Shown in pieces: positions 44,224-55,985 of a stretch of DNA of 64,000 nt. The translations under genes and the position numbers were made by a program. The notes under the pieces were generated by a model. The model worked only from the letters and a program-made list of their open reading frames with translations, had not been told where the DNA came from and searched no databases. The DNA lies in contig OX387609.1 in the NCBI GenBank assembly GCA_947568835.1, forward strand, positions 500,001-564,000. Direction: 5' to 3'. How positions within the stretch are numbered: the stretch's first letter is position 1; every line of letters starts with the position of its first letter. The DNA is from Protonemura montana (taxonomy: Eukaryota > Arthropoda > Insecta > Plecoptera > Nemouridae).

Positions 44224-47200
44224 ACCCTTGCCCTTCTAGAACACCACCTTTATCATGAAGACCAGAGTGCAACATGAGATCTCTTGTCTTATCTGCAATA
44301 GCATATAAATCACCACGGTCAACAGCCACCCTTGACTTTCTAGAACACCACCTTTATCATGAAGACCAGAGTGCAACATGAGATCTCTTGTCTTAACTGC
44401 AATAGCATATAAATCACCACGGTCAACAGCCACCCTTGACTTTCTAGAACACCACTTTTATCATGAAGACCAGAGTGCAACATGAGATCTCTTGTCTTAA
44501 CTGCAATAGCATATAAATCACCACGGTCAACAGCCACCCTTGACTTTCTAGAACACCACCTTTATCATGAAGACCAGAGTGCAACATGAGATCTCTTGTC
44601 TTAACTGCAATAGCATATAAATCATCACGGTCAACAGCCACCCTTGACTTTCTAGAACACCACCTTTATCATGAAGACCAGAGTGCAACATGAGATCTCT
44701 TGTCTTAACTGCAATAGCATATAAATCATCACGGTCAACAGCCACCCTTGACTTTCTAGAACACCACCTTTATCATGAAGACCAGAGTGCAACATGTGAT
44801 CTCTTGTCTTAACTGCAATAGCATATAAATCACCACGGTCAACAGCCACCCTTGACTTTCTAGAACACCACCTTTATCATGAAGACCAGAGTGCACTATG
44901 AGATCTCTTGTCTTAACTGCAATAGCATATAAATCACCACGGTCAACAGCCACCCTTGACTTTCTAGAACACCACCTTTATCATGAAGACCAGAGTGCAA
45001 CATGAGATCTCTTGTCTTAACTGCAATAGCATATAAATCACCAAGGTCAACAGCCATCCTTGACTTTCTAGAACACCACCTTTATCATGCAGACCAGAGT
45101 GCAACATGAGATCTCTTGTCTTAACTGCAATAGCATATAAATCACCACGGTCAACAGCCACCCTTGACTTTCTAGAACACCACCTTTATCATGAAGACCA
45201 GAGTGCAACATGAGATCTCTTGTCTTAACTGCAATAGCATATAAATCACCACGGTCAACAGCCACCCTTGACTTTCTAGAACACCACCTTTATCATGAAG
45301 ACCAGAGTGCAACATGAGATCTCTTGTCTTAACTGCAATAGCATATAAATCACCACGGTCAACAGCCACCCTTGACTTTCTAGAACACCACCTTTATCAT
45401 GAAGACCAGAGTGCAACATGAGATCTCTTGTCTTAACTGCAATAGCATATAAATCACCACGGTCAACAGCCACCCTTGACTTTCTAGAACACCACCTTTA
45501 TCATGAAGACCAGAGTGCAACATGAGATCTCTTGTCTTAACTGCAATAGCATATAAATCACCACGGTCAACAGCCACCCTTGACTTTCTAGAACACCACC
45601 TTTATCATGAAGACCAGAGTGCAACATGAGATCTCTTGTCTTAACTGCAATAGCATATAAATCACCACGGTCAACAGCCACCCTTGACTTTCTAGAACAC
45701 CACCTTTATCATGAAGACCAGAGTGCAACATGAGATCTCTTGTCTTAACTGCAATAGCATATAAATCACCACGGTCAACAGCCACCCTTTACTTTCTAGA
45801 ACACCACCTTTATCATGAAGACCAGAGTGCATCATGAGATCTCTTGTCTTAACTGCAATAGCATATAAATCACCACGGTCAACAGCCACCCTTGACTTTC
45901 TAGAACACCACCTTTATCATGAAGACCAGAGTGCAACATGAGATCTCTTGTCTTAACTGCAATAGCATATAAATCACCACGGTCAACAGCCACCCTTGAC
46001 TTTCTAGAACACCACCTTTATCATGAAGACCAGAGTGCAACATGAGATCCCTTGTCTTAACTGCAATAGCATATAAATCACCACGGTCAACAGCAACCCT
46101 TGACTTTCTAGAACACCACCTTTATCATGAAGACCAGAGTGCAACATGAGATCTCTTGTCTTAACTGCAATAGCATATAAATCACCACGGTCAACAGCCA
46201 CCCTTGACTTTCTAGAACACCACCTTTATCATGAAGACCAGAGTGCAACATGAGATCTCTTGTCTTAACTGCAATAGCATATAAATCACCACGGTCAACA
46301 GCCACCCTTTACTTTCTAGAACACCACCTTTATCATGAAGACCAGAGTGCAACATGAGATCTCTTGTCTTAACTGCAATAGCATATAAATCACCACGGTC
46401 AACAGCCACCCTTGACTTTCTAGAACACCACCTTTATCATGAAGACCAGAGTGCAACATGAGATCTCTTGTCTTAACTGCAATAGCATATAAATCACCAC
46501 GGTCAACAGCCACCCTTGACTTTCTAGAACACCACCTTTATCATGAAGACCAGAGTGCACTATGAGATCTCTTGTCTTAACTGCAATAGCATATAAATCA
46601 CCACGGTCAACAGCCACCCTTGACTTTCTAGAACACCACCTTTATCATGAAGACCAGAGTGCAACATGAGATCTCTTGTCTTAACTGCAATAGCATATAA
46701 ATCACCACGGTCAACAGCCACCCTTGACTTTCTAGAACACCGCCTTTATCATGAAGACCAGAGTGCAACATGAGATCTCTTGTCTTAACTGCAATAGCAT
46801 ATAAATCACCACGGTCAACAGCCACCCTTGACTTTCTAGAACACCACCTTTATCATGAAGACCAGAGTGCAACATGAGATCTCTTGTCTTAACTGTAATA
46901 GCATATAAATCACCACGGTCAACAGCCACCCTTGACTTTCTAGAACACCACCTTTATCATGAAGACCAGAGTGCAACATGAGATCTCTTGTCTTAACTGC
47001 AATAGCATATAAATCACCACGGTCAACAGCCACCCTTGACTTTCTAGAACACCACCTTTATCATGAAGACCAGAGTGCAACATGTGATCTCTTGTCTTAA
47101 CTGCAATAGCATATAAATCACCACGGTCAACAGCCACCCTTGACTTTCTAGAACACCACCTTTATCATGAAGACCAGAGTGCACTATGAGATCTCTTGTC

Positions 47201-48545
47201 TTAACTGCAATAGCATATAAATCACCACGGTCAACAGCCACCCTTGACTTTCTAGAACACCACCTTTATCATGAAGACCAGAGTGCAACATGAGATCTCT
47301 TGTCTTAATTGCAATAGCATATAAATCACCACGGTCAACAGCCACCCTTGACTTTCTAGAACACCACCTTTATCATGAAGACCAGAGTGCAACATGTGAT
47401 CTCTTGTCTTAACTGCAATAGCATATAAATCACCACGGTCAACAGCCACCCTTGACTTTCTAGAACACCACCTTTATCATGAAGACCAGAGTGCAACATG
47501 AGATCTCTTGTCTCAACTGCAATAGCATATAAATCACCACGGTCAACAGCCACCCTTGACTTTCTAGAACACCACCTTTATCATGAAGACCAGAGTGCAA
47601 CATGAGATCTCTTGTCTTAACTGCAATAGCATATAAATCACCACGGTCAACAGCCACCCTTGACTTTCTAGAACACCGCCTTTATCATGAAGACCAGAGT
47701 GCAACATGAGATCTCTTGTCTTAACTGCAATAGCATATAAATCACCACGGTCAACAGCCACCCTTGACTTTCTAGAACACCACCTTTATCATGAAGACCA
47801 GAGTGCAACATGAGATCTCTTGTCTTAACTGTAATAGCATATAAATCACCACGGTCAACAGCCACCCTTGACTTTCTAGAACACCACCTTTATCATGAAG
47901 ACCAGAGTGCAACATGAGATCTCTTGTCTTAACTGCAATAGCATATAAATCACCACGGTCAACAGCCACCCTTGACTTTCTAGAACACCACCTTTATCAT
48001 GAAGACCAGAGTGCAACATGAGATCTCTTGTCTTAACTGCAATAGCATATAAATCACCACGGTCAACAGCCACCCTTGACTTTCTAGAACACCACCTTTA
48101 TCATGAAGACCAGAGTGCACTATGAGATCTCTTGTCTTAACTGCAATAGCATATAAATCACCACGGTCAACAGCCACCCTTGACTTTCTAGAACACCACC
48201 TTTATCATGAAGACCAGAGTGCAACATGAGATCTCTTGTCTTAACTGCAATAGCATATAAATCACCACGGTCAACAGCCACCCTTGACTTTCTAGAACAC
48301 CACCTTTATCATGAAGACCAGAGTGCAACATGTGATCTCTTGTCTTAACTGCAATAGCATATAAATCACCACGGTCAACAGCCACCCTTGACTTTCTAGA
48401 ACACCACCTTTATCATGAAGACCAGAGTGCAACATGAGATCTCTTGTCTCAACTGCAATAGCATATAAATCACCACGGTCAACAGCCACCCTTGACTTTC
48501 TAGAACACCACCTTTATCATGAAGACCAGAGTGCACTATGTGATT
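44224..48545. repeat. 104-bp satellite, about 41.5 copies
   Basis: The unit is 104 bp (CTTTCTAGAACACCACCTTT, CATGAAGACCAGAGTGCAAC, GAGATCTCTTGTCTTAACTG) and copies are nearly identical. Diagnostic variants recur 936 bp (nine units) apart: CACCGCC at about 46740 and 47676, AACTGTAATAG at about 46892 and 47828, TCTCAACTGC at about 47512 and 48448. Each copy yields the same 65-codon minus-strand frame because 104 is not a multiple of three. No coding role is supported. Confidence 0.98.
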
Positions 48546-49115
48546 TCTTATTAACTTAAGAAGGGTGGTTTTCCAGATATCCGCATTCCAACATATGTGT
48601 TCCCACCCTTGGTCGACTGCAGCCGAACACTTGCCAGTATATATAGTCCAGTTTTTGAAAGCAGTAGCAAGAGAGTAGCCAGTAATAAGCCAGTAAGAAC
48701 ACCTCCACGTCAGTCGTCGTCAAAAGGTAACATCTTGTAAAATCACGTTTAGACTTGTAATTCTGATTGATAGAAATACACAGAAACTTATTCAATTTGC
48801 CAATTTCCCAACAAGTCTAGTTTTTCAACTAAAGTCTGATTTTAAACTGATCAAGTGCGACGCTGCAAGAATCCATTCCCCTGGTGAGTTACTTGATAAT
48901 AATATATACTTGTAAAATCTCATGCATAAATTCAGTGATTGTCTGTAACCACTTTTATACCTCTTTTCAATTCTTTACCACAGTATCATTTACTAAACTT
49001 GTCATCTGTTCCAATTTTTCATCGCCTATGTTTCTAAATAAAATCCATTTATAAATTCCACGTAACGTTTGTAATTCACTGTAAAAATCGGGATACCGCC
49101 CGTCGAACCCTCGTA
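48546..49115. other. Unassigned sequence right of the satellite
   Basis: Possibly the 5' untranslated part of the LINE that follows. TATATATA at 48640 is present, but no promoter can be claimed. Confidence 0.3.
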
Positions 49116-49312
49116 TTGATTTCCTCTGAACTTTCGGTTTTCATTGAAATATCAAAAGGGAAAACCTATGATATGTGTACCTACTTGAAGACAAGTGTGA
49201 ACTTGAAAGTGATAGTGGAAAGAGCGTGCAATGAAGCAAAGATGCTTAGCGGTAAGGATTGGCTAATTGTACTGGGGAGATCTAACGATTTGATGAGGCC
49301 GTTACCTGAAAC

Positions 49313-49377
49313 ACAAGCAACCATCACAAGCAACCATCACAAGCAACCATCACAAGCAACCATCACAAGCAACCATG
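49313..49377. repeat. 13-bp tandem repeat, 5 copies
   Basis: ACAAGCAACCATC repeated inside the LINE ORF1 relic; it disrupts the frame. Confidence 0.95.
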
Positions 49378-50126
49378 AATATTCCAATCAGCAGGAAATG
49401 CAAGCTTATCGTCAACAACGTAATTCGACGTAAGTTCCAAGTCTCACAGATTGATGATTATTCACGCATTAAGCAAATCAATCTTCTAATTCACAATACA
49501 ATAAATTTGGTGAAGGATAAATGCTGCTCTAACATCAGAATAAACTTTCTTGACAAAAAAATCTTTGATAAGCACCTTAGTTATGATGGTACACACCTCA
49601 ACGCACAGGGTAAAGAAGCATTGTGTGACTCGATAGTGCATTTCCTTCCCATCATCAGACTTACCAAACCTGCTAGTGTAATGACCGGCCTAGGCCCTAG
49701 AGAGGTGGCTCGGGCAGAATAACATTCGAGCCAAGGTTGATAACAATCACTATAGATCTAGTACAGCTAATGAAAAAAAGAACACTTGTTTAGACAAGTG
49801 GGTACTGATAATGGACAGGAATACAGGAAAATAGAAGACAAGACGTGGAGAAAACAAGAAACTAGACCAGCAGAGAAGAAAGAAAAACAAATCTTCTGGC
49901 GCGGAAATGTTCAAAAACATTGAGCGGTCAACGCAACTGGAACTGTGACGGGATCCACTAATAAGGTCAAACTTTGACATGTAAATATTACAAGTATAAT
50001 AAACCAGTTCGACGCACTTGAGCTCGAACTATCAATGTTAAATGATAACATAGATCTACTTTGTCTGTCCGAGCACTGGCTCTCGGGAGACATTCCCAGA
50101 GTAGCATCCTTCGATAATTACAAACA

Positions 50127-50207
50127 AGTATCATAGGTATCATAGGTATCATAGGTATCATAGGTATCATAGGTATCATAGGTATCATAGGTATCATAGG
50201 TATCATG
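50127..50207. repeat. 9-bp tandem repeat (AGGTATCAT), about 9 copies
   Basis: Lies inside the endonuclease part of the LINE, between LCLSEHW and GGGTAIYV. It keeps codon phase (nine bases) but inserts foreign residues. Confidence 0.95.
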
Positions 50208-50350
50208 TTTCAGTAGAAATAGTAAAAAGGGCGGTGGTACCGCTATCTATGTAAATAATGTCTCGAAGTTGGTCTGCACTCCCAGAAATGACATCAATCT
50301 AAGGGCAATCGAATCTGAATTCGAAATATGCGCAATTGAGTTGAAGTCTC

Positions 50351-50893
50351 TTTGTAATATTATTTTATTTATTTATTGATTTTATTTCCGTAACATACAT
50401 GTTATTACAGTTATACTTCGTCAAACAATATAAAATTATTAATCATCATTAAAGAATTCTTCTATGTTATAAAACTCCTTGCCCATTAGGTAAACTTTCA
50501 CTCTTTTTTTTTTAAGTTTTTGGGGCTGTCTATGTCTCTTAGACTGGCGGGCAGCGTTTTAAATAGTTTTGCTCCCTTAAAATAGAGGCCCGATTGGTAG
50601 AGTGCCGTTCTATGTGACTGGCAAGTTGGCAGTTGCCTAGACCTAGTGCTGTGTACATGAGAGTCTTGATTTATGAACAGAGAAATATTGGTTTTAACAA
50701 ATGTGACAGCTTCTAAGATATACAGGCTGGCTAGTGTGAGTATATTAAGCTCTCTAAATGCCCCTCTACAACTGATAATTCTTGCTTTGCTGGTGATAAC
50801 TCTGATAGCGTGCTTCTGTAGTTTGAAAACCTTCGTCAGCTCCGATTTATAATCTTTACTTGCTACAAGCCCCCAAAAGCCTGAATACTGACT
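50351..50893 (-). mobile_element. Second LINE 3' end nested in the first
   Basis: On the minus strand the piece translates as a reverse-transcriptase C-terminus (LQKHAIRVITS, SCRGAFRELNILTLASLYI, HRTALYQSGLYFKG). It ends in an AT-rich tail at 50351-50395. It splits the plus-strand endonuclease, so it inserted later. Confidence 0.75.
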
Positions 50894-51437
50894 ACTGGCT
50901 ACTGACTGTCACATCTGCTAAACCTGTTGAACCACATAGGGCAACAAAACCTCTTCATCTGTGGAGATTTTAATAAAGACATCAACGATCAAAAACTATC
51001 CTTAATGTTTTCAGAAACGGTACTGTTAGGAAACTGCAGACTCCTCAATAAAGAAGCCACAAGAGTAGCAATAATGCAACTGAAAACTATGTCTGCCTCA
51101 ATTGACAACGTCATTACGAATAACAAGTGTGTTAATCAAATAGCACACGTGGAATTAGGGCTGTCAGACCACAAGGCCCAATTGATATACATTAATATCC
51201 CCAATCCTTCAATCACTGGTAACAACAAGCATGAATCGGAAGATAACGTTAAACTCATCAAACGCACATTTAAACAAAATCAAATAGATTATTTCGCCTT
51301 TCTATTAAGAGAGATTAATTGGGACTCCCTATATATGCAGAAACTGATATGAATCAAGCTTTCAACGTCTTTCATTCAATTTTTATGAAGTCCTTCGATA
51401 GAGCCTTTCCAAAAAGACAAAATAATCACAAACATTT

Positions 51438-51695
51438 TATTATTAACAACACTATAACCTTCTCAAAAATTGATGCCCAAACGCGGACTCGAACCCTGAT
51501 CTCCGCCTGTCGCGGGTGTTGCTCTAACCAATTGAGCTACTCGAACCCTGATCTCCGCCTGTCGCGGGTGTTGCTCTAACCAATTGAGCTACTTGGACCC
51601 TGATCTCCACCTGTCGTGGGTGTTGCTCTGAACCATTGAGCTATCTGGACACTGGCATTTTGAGACGATTTTAGTGTATTTGATGAGAATGACGG
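51438..51695 (-). mobile_element. tRNA-like repeat element, copy 1 (about 3 core units)
   Basis: Starts with CTCAAAAATTGATGCCCAAACGCGGACTCGAACCC, one arm of the foldback element. It then has three 52-bp tRNA-like units and ends with GACACTGGCATTTTGAGACGATTTTAG. On the minus strand TAGCTCAATTGG (A box) and GGTTCGAGTCC (perfect B box) are both present. Confidence 0.8.
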
Positions 51696-51820
51696 ATATC
51701 CAAGGAGTAGAACCAAGAGGCTGTGAATACTCACAGTCACTCTGATTCTAGTGACGCTGTATCACGTCACAACCTGTCAAACTCGAATAACTCCAATTTT
51801 GACGTTGGATTCGTTGCTGT

Positions 51821-52172
51821 ATTAGGATGAAATCTTATTGAAATTGCAAACGCTTGCAATGCGCGGGGTATTTTATTATTAACAACACTATAACCGTCTC
51901 AAAAATTGATGCCCAAACGCGGACTCGAACCCTGATCTCCGCCTGTCGCGGGTGTTGCTCTAACCATTGAGCTACTTGGACCCCGATCTCCACCTGTCGT
52001 GGGTGTTGCTCTGAACCATTGAGCTATCTGGACACTGGCATTTTGAGACGATTTTAGGTTTTTAACGAGTCTGCGTTTGGGCATCAATTTTTGAGACGGT
52101 TATAGTGTTGATAATAATAAAATACCCCGCGCATTGCAAGCGTTTGAAATTTAAATACGATTTCATCCTAAT
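51821..52172. mobile_element. Foldback element with tRNA-like core
   Basis: The left arm 51821-51927 (ATTAGGATGAAATC ... CCCAAACGCGGACTCG) is repeated in inverse at about 52064-52172 with minor gaps. Between the arms lie two tRNA-like units read on the minus strand, with A-box and B-box matches. Terminal inversion suggests a MITE-like or foldback element; the Pol III-like core suggests a SINE. No target duplication was seen. Confidence 0.75.
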
Positions 52173-52356
52173 CACAAACATATTCACCATAAATCAAATA
52201 AAAAACGGAAGTTTAGTCCTAATCTTATCTCTATGTCAGTGGAAGTTAAGAAACAGTATCTCAATTATAAATCTACACAGAAAGAACAAGACAATATCAT
52301 ATACAAAAAAACATGTATAAAACGAGTCGTTTTCTTTATTTGAAACTCAGTTTAGG

Positions 52357-52797
52357 ATGGCATCTCAAACCTGGCAAACACCTTTTAATGCAATCATTGT
52401 AGGTCCTAGTGGCTCGGGGAAGTCCACATTCCTCTCCCGTTTCATTAAAAATGTTGACCAAATGGTTGACAGAAGATTTGTAGAAATTACTTATTGCTAT
52501 GCAATCAATCAGCCTCTGTACGACAGTGTTCTAGACAGTAGACTGAGAGTGAGGTTTCACGAGGGAATCATCAAAAGTTGAGAGTTTGATCCGAAAGACG
52601 GTCCCCGATTATTAATTCTTGACGATTTTCTAACTAATATCAACACTGACGTAGTAGAATACTTTGTTCAGGGTGGACAATGACATCATGGTGACGTATC
52701 TGTGTTTCTACTCACACAAAACATATTTCCTCAGGGAAAAGGTAACCGTGATATATCGATAAACAGTCATTACATTGTGTATATGAAGAGCCCGCGA
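52357..52797 (+). pseudogene. Polinton/A32-like packaging ATPase remnant
   Basis: One plus-strand frame has Walker A (GPSGSGKST, residues 17-25) and, further on, a Walker B-like LLILDDF and a LTQNIFPQGKG segment followed by NSHYIVYMKSPRD. This is the pattern of FtsK/HerA-type DNA-packaging ATPases of Polinton/Maverick-like viruses. In-frame TGA codons at 52579-52581 and 52681-52683 break it. The end of the frame passes without interruption into a 28-bp tandem array. No capsid, protease or polymerase gene of such an element was found in the window, so this is an isolated endogenous relic. Confidence 0.7.
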
Positions 52798-55025
52798 GAC
52801 AGTCAGCAGATAGCCACTCTAGCGAGACAGTCAGCAGACAGCCACTCTAGCGAGACAGTCAGCAGATAGCCACTCTAGCGAGACAGTCAGCAGATAGCCA
52901 CTCTAGCGAGACAGTCAGCAGATAGCCACTCTAGCGAGACAGTCAGCAGACAGCCACTCAAGCGAGACAGTCAGCAGATAGCCACTCTAGCGAGACAGTC
53001 AGCAGATAGCCACTCTAGCGAGACAGTCAGCAGATAGCCACTCTAGCGAGACAGTCAGCAGATAGCCACTCTAGCGAGACAGTCAGCAGATAGCCACTCT
53101 AGCGAGACAGTCAGCAGATAGCCACTCTAGCGAGACAGTCAGCATATAGCCACTCTAGCGAGACAGTCAGCAGATAGCCACTCTAGCGAGACAGTCAGCA
53201 GATAGCCACTCTAGCGAGACAGTCAGCAGATAGCCACTCTAGCGAGACAGTCAGCAGATAGCCACTCTAGCGAGACAGTCAGCAGATAGCCACTCTAGCG
53301 AGACAGTCAGCAGATAGCCACTCTAGCGAGACAGTCAGCAGATAGCCACTCTAGCGAGACAGTCAGCAGACAGCCACTCTAGCGAGACAGTCAGCAGATA
53401 GCCACTCTAGCGAGACAGTCAGCAGATAGCCACTCTAGCGAGACAGTCAGCAGATAGCCACTCTAGCGAGACAGTCAGCAGATAGCCACTCTAGCGAGAC
53501 AGTCAGCAGATAGCCACTCTAGCGAGACAGTCAGCAGATAGCCACTCTAGCGAGACAGTCAGCAGATAGCCACTCTAGCGAGACAGTCAGCAGATAGCCA
53601 CTCTAGCGAGACAGTCAGCAGATAGCCACTCTAGCGAGACAGTCAGCAGATAGCCACTCTAGCGAGACAGTCAGCAGATAGCCACTCTAGCGAGACAGTC
53701 AGCAGATAGCCACTCTAGCGAGACAGTCAGCAGATAGCCACTCTAGCGAGACAGTCAGCAGATAGCCACTCTAGCGAGACAGTCAGCAGATAGCCACTCT
53801 AGCGAGACAGTCAGCAGATAGCCACTCTAGCGAGACAGTCAGCAGATAGCCACTCTAGCGAGACAGTCAGCAGATAGCCACTCTAGCGAGACAGTCAGCA
53901 GATAGCCACTCTAGCGAGACAGTCAGCAGACAGCCACTCTAGCGAGACAGTCAGCAGATAGCCACTCTAGCGAGACAGTCAGCAGATAGCCACTCTAGCG
54001 AGACAGTCAGCAGATAGCCACTCTAGCGAGACAGTCAGCAGATAGCCACTCTAGCGAGACAGTCAGCAGATAGCCACTCTAGCGAGACAGTCAGCAGATA
54101 GCCACTCTAGCGAGACAGTCAGCAGATAGCCACTCTAGCGAGACAGTCAGCAGATAGCCACTCTAGCGAGACAGTCAGCAGATAGCCACTCTAGCGAGAC
54201 AGTCAGCAGATAGCCACTCTAGCGAGACAGTCAGCAGATAGCCACTCTAGCGAGACAGTCAGCAGATAGCCACTCTAGCGAGACAGTCAGCAGATAGCCA
54301 CTCTAGCGAGACAGTCAGCAGATAGCCACTCTAGCGAGACAGTCAGCAGATAGCCACTCTAGCGAGACAGTCAGCAGATAGCCACTCTAGCGAGACAGTC
54401 AGCAGATAGCCACTCTAGCGAGACAGTCAGCAGATAGCCACTCTAGCGAGACAGTCAGCAGATAGCCACTCAAGCGAGACAGTCAGCAGATAGTCACTCT
54501 AGCGAGACAGTCAGCAGATAGCCACTCTAGCGAGACAGTCAGCAGATAGCCACTCTAGCGAGACAGTCAGCAGATAGCCACTCTAGCGAGACAGTCAGCA
54601 GATAGCCACTCTAGCGAGACAGTCAGCAGATAGCCACTCTAGCGAGACAGTCAGCAGATAGCCACTCTAGCGAGACAGTCAGCAGATAGCCACTCTAGCG
54701 AGACAGTCAGCAGATAGCCACTCGAGCGAGACAGTCAGCAGATAGCCACTCTAGCGAGACAGTCAGCAGATAGCCACTCTAGCGAGACAGTCAGCAGATA
54801 GCCACTCTAGCGAGACAGTCAGCAGATAGCCACTCTAGCGAGACAGTCAGCAGATAGCCACTCAAGCGAGACAGTCAGCAGATAGCCACTCTAGCGAGAC
54901 AGTCAGCAGATAGCCACTCTAGCGAGACAGTCAGCAGATAGCCACTCTAGCGAGACAGTCAGCAGATAGCCACTCAAGCGAGACAGTCAGCAGATAGCCA
55001 CTCTAGCGCGACAGTCAGCAGATAG
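52794..55025. repeat. 28-bp tandem array, about 79 copies, grown from the ATPase gene
   Basis: The unit GCGAGACAGTCAGCAGATAG plus CCACTCTA is the same as the codons that follow the conserved KSPRD motif of the ATPase relic (SQQIATLARQ). A seven-base direct repeat, GAGACAG, flanks the founding unit. Copies are nearly identical, with rare CAGATAG/CAGACAG and CTCTA/CTCAA variants. Confidence 0.97.
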
Positions 55026-55029
55026 ATAG

Positions 55030-55985
55030 AACACACATGGATAAAACATAGGATCCAGCCAGCTGATCTCAAATAACATGGATAGAGCATAGGATCCAGC
55101 CAGCTGATCTCAAATAACCTGAATAGAGCATAGGATCCAGCCAGCTGATCTCAAATAACCTGAATAGAGCAAAGGATCCAGTCAGCTGATCTCAAATAAC
55201 TTGAATAGAGCATAGGATCCAGCCAGCTGATCTCAAATATCCTGGATAGAGCATAGGATCTAGCCAGCTGATCTCAATTAACCTGAATAGAGCATAGGAT
55301 CCAGTCAGCTGATCTCAAGTAACCTGGATAGAGCATAGGATCCAGCCAGCTGATCTCAAATAACCTGGATAGATCATAGGATCCAGTCAGCTGATCTCAA
55401 ATAACCTGGATAGAGCATAGGATCCAGCCAACTGATCTCAAATAACCTGGATAGAGCATAGGATCCAGTCAGCTGATCTCAAATAACCTGAATAGAACAT
55501 AGGATCCAGCCAGCTGATCTCAAATAACGTGGATAGAACATAGGATCCAGCCAGCTGATCTCAAATAACCTGGATAGAACATAGGATCCAGCCAGCTGAT
55601 CTCAAATAACGTGGATAGAACATATGATCCAGCCAGCTGATCTCAAATAACCTGGATAGAACATAGGATCCAGCCAGCTGATCTCAAATAACCTGGATAG
55701 AGCACAGGATCCAGCCAGCTGATCTCAAATAACCTGAATAGAACATAGGATCCAGCCAGCTGATCTCATATAACCTGGATAGAGCATAGGATCCAGCCAG
55801 ATGATCTCAAATAACCTGGATAGAGCATAGGATCCAGTCAGCTGATCTCAAATAACGTGGATAGAACATAGGATCCAGCCAGCTGATCTCAAATAACCTG
55901 GATAGAGCATAGGATCCAGCCAGCTGATCTCAAGTAACATGGATAGAACATAGGATCCAGCCAGCTGATCTCAAGTAAACTAGTA
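55030..55985. repeat. 41-bp tandem array, about 23 copies
   Basis: The unit has AGGATCCAGCCAGCTGATCT then CAAATAACCTGGATAGAGCAT. Variants at GCC/GTC, GAGC/GAAC and CCTGG/CGTGG. Confidence 0.96.

Larger units (their letters stand above)
49116..51450 (+). mobile_element. CR1-group LINE: esterase-type ORF1 and endonuclease, interrupted
   Basis: Plus-strand pieces in the expected order. Bases 49116-49722 hold SGNH-esterase-like motifs in two frames (WLIVLGRSNDL and YDGTHLNAQGKEAL), as in ORF1 of CR1-related LINEs; a 13-bp array at 49313-49377 shifts the frame between them. About 49990-50110 holds the AP-endonuclease start (IDLLCLSEHWLSG), 50215-50350 holds GGGTAIYV, and 50927-51352 holds CGDFN, SASIDNVITN and GLSDHKAQL. 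A frameshift near 51340 and a tRNA-like element at 51440 end it; the reverse transcriptase is missing. Confidence 0.75.

Noticed and set aside
44224..48545. Series of identical 65-codon genes every 104 bp
   Set aside because: Same frame of a satellite unit read again and again; copies share variants with the repeat, not codon constraint.
48630..48660. TATATATA promoter for a gene right of the satellite
   Set aside because: No initiator or gene start at a suitable distance; AT-rich background makes the word common.
52794..55025. CRISPR-like array
   Set aside because: Units are contiguous with no unique spacers, the window is eukaryotic, and the unit comes from an ATPase coding frame.
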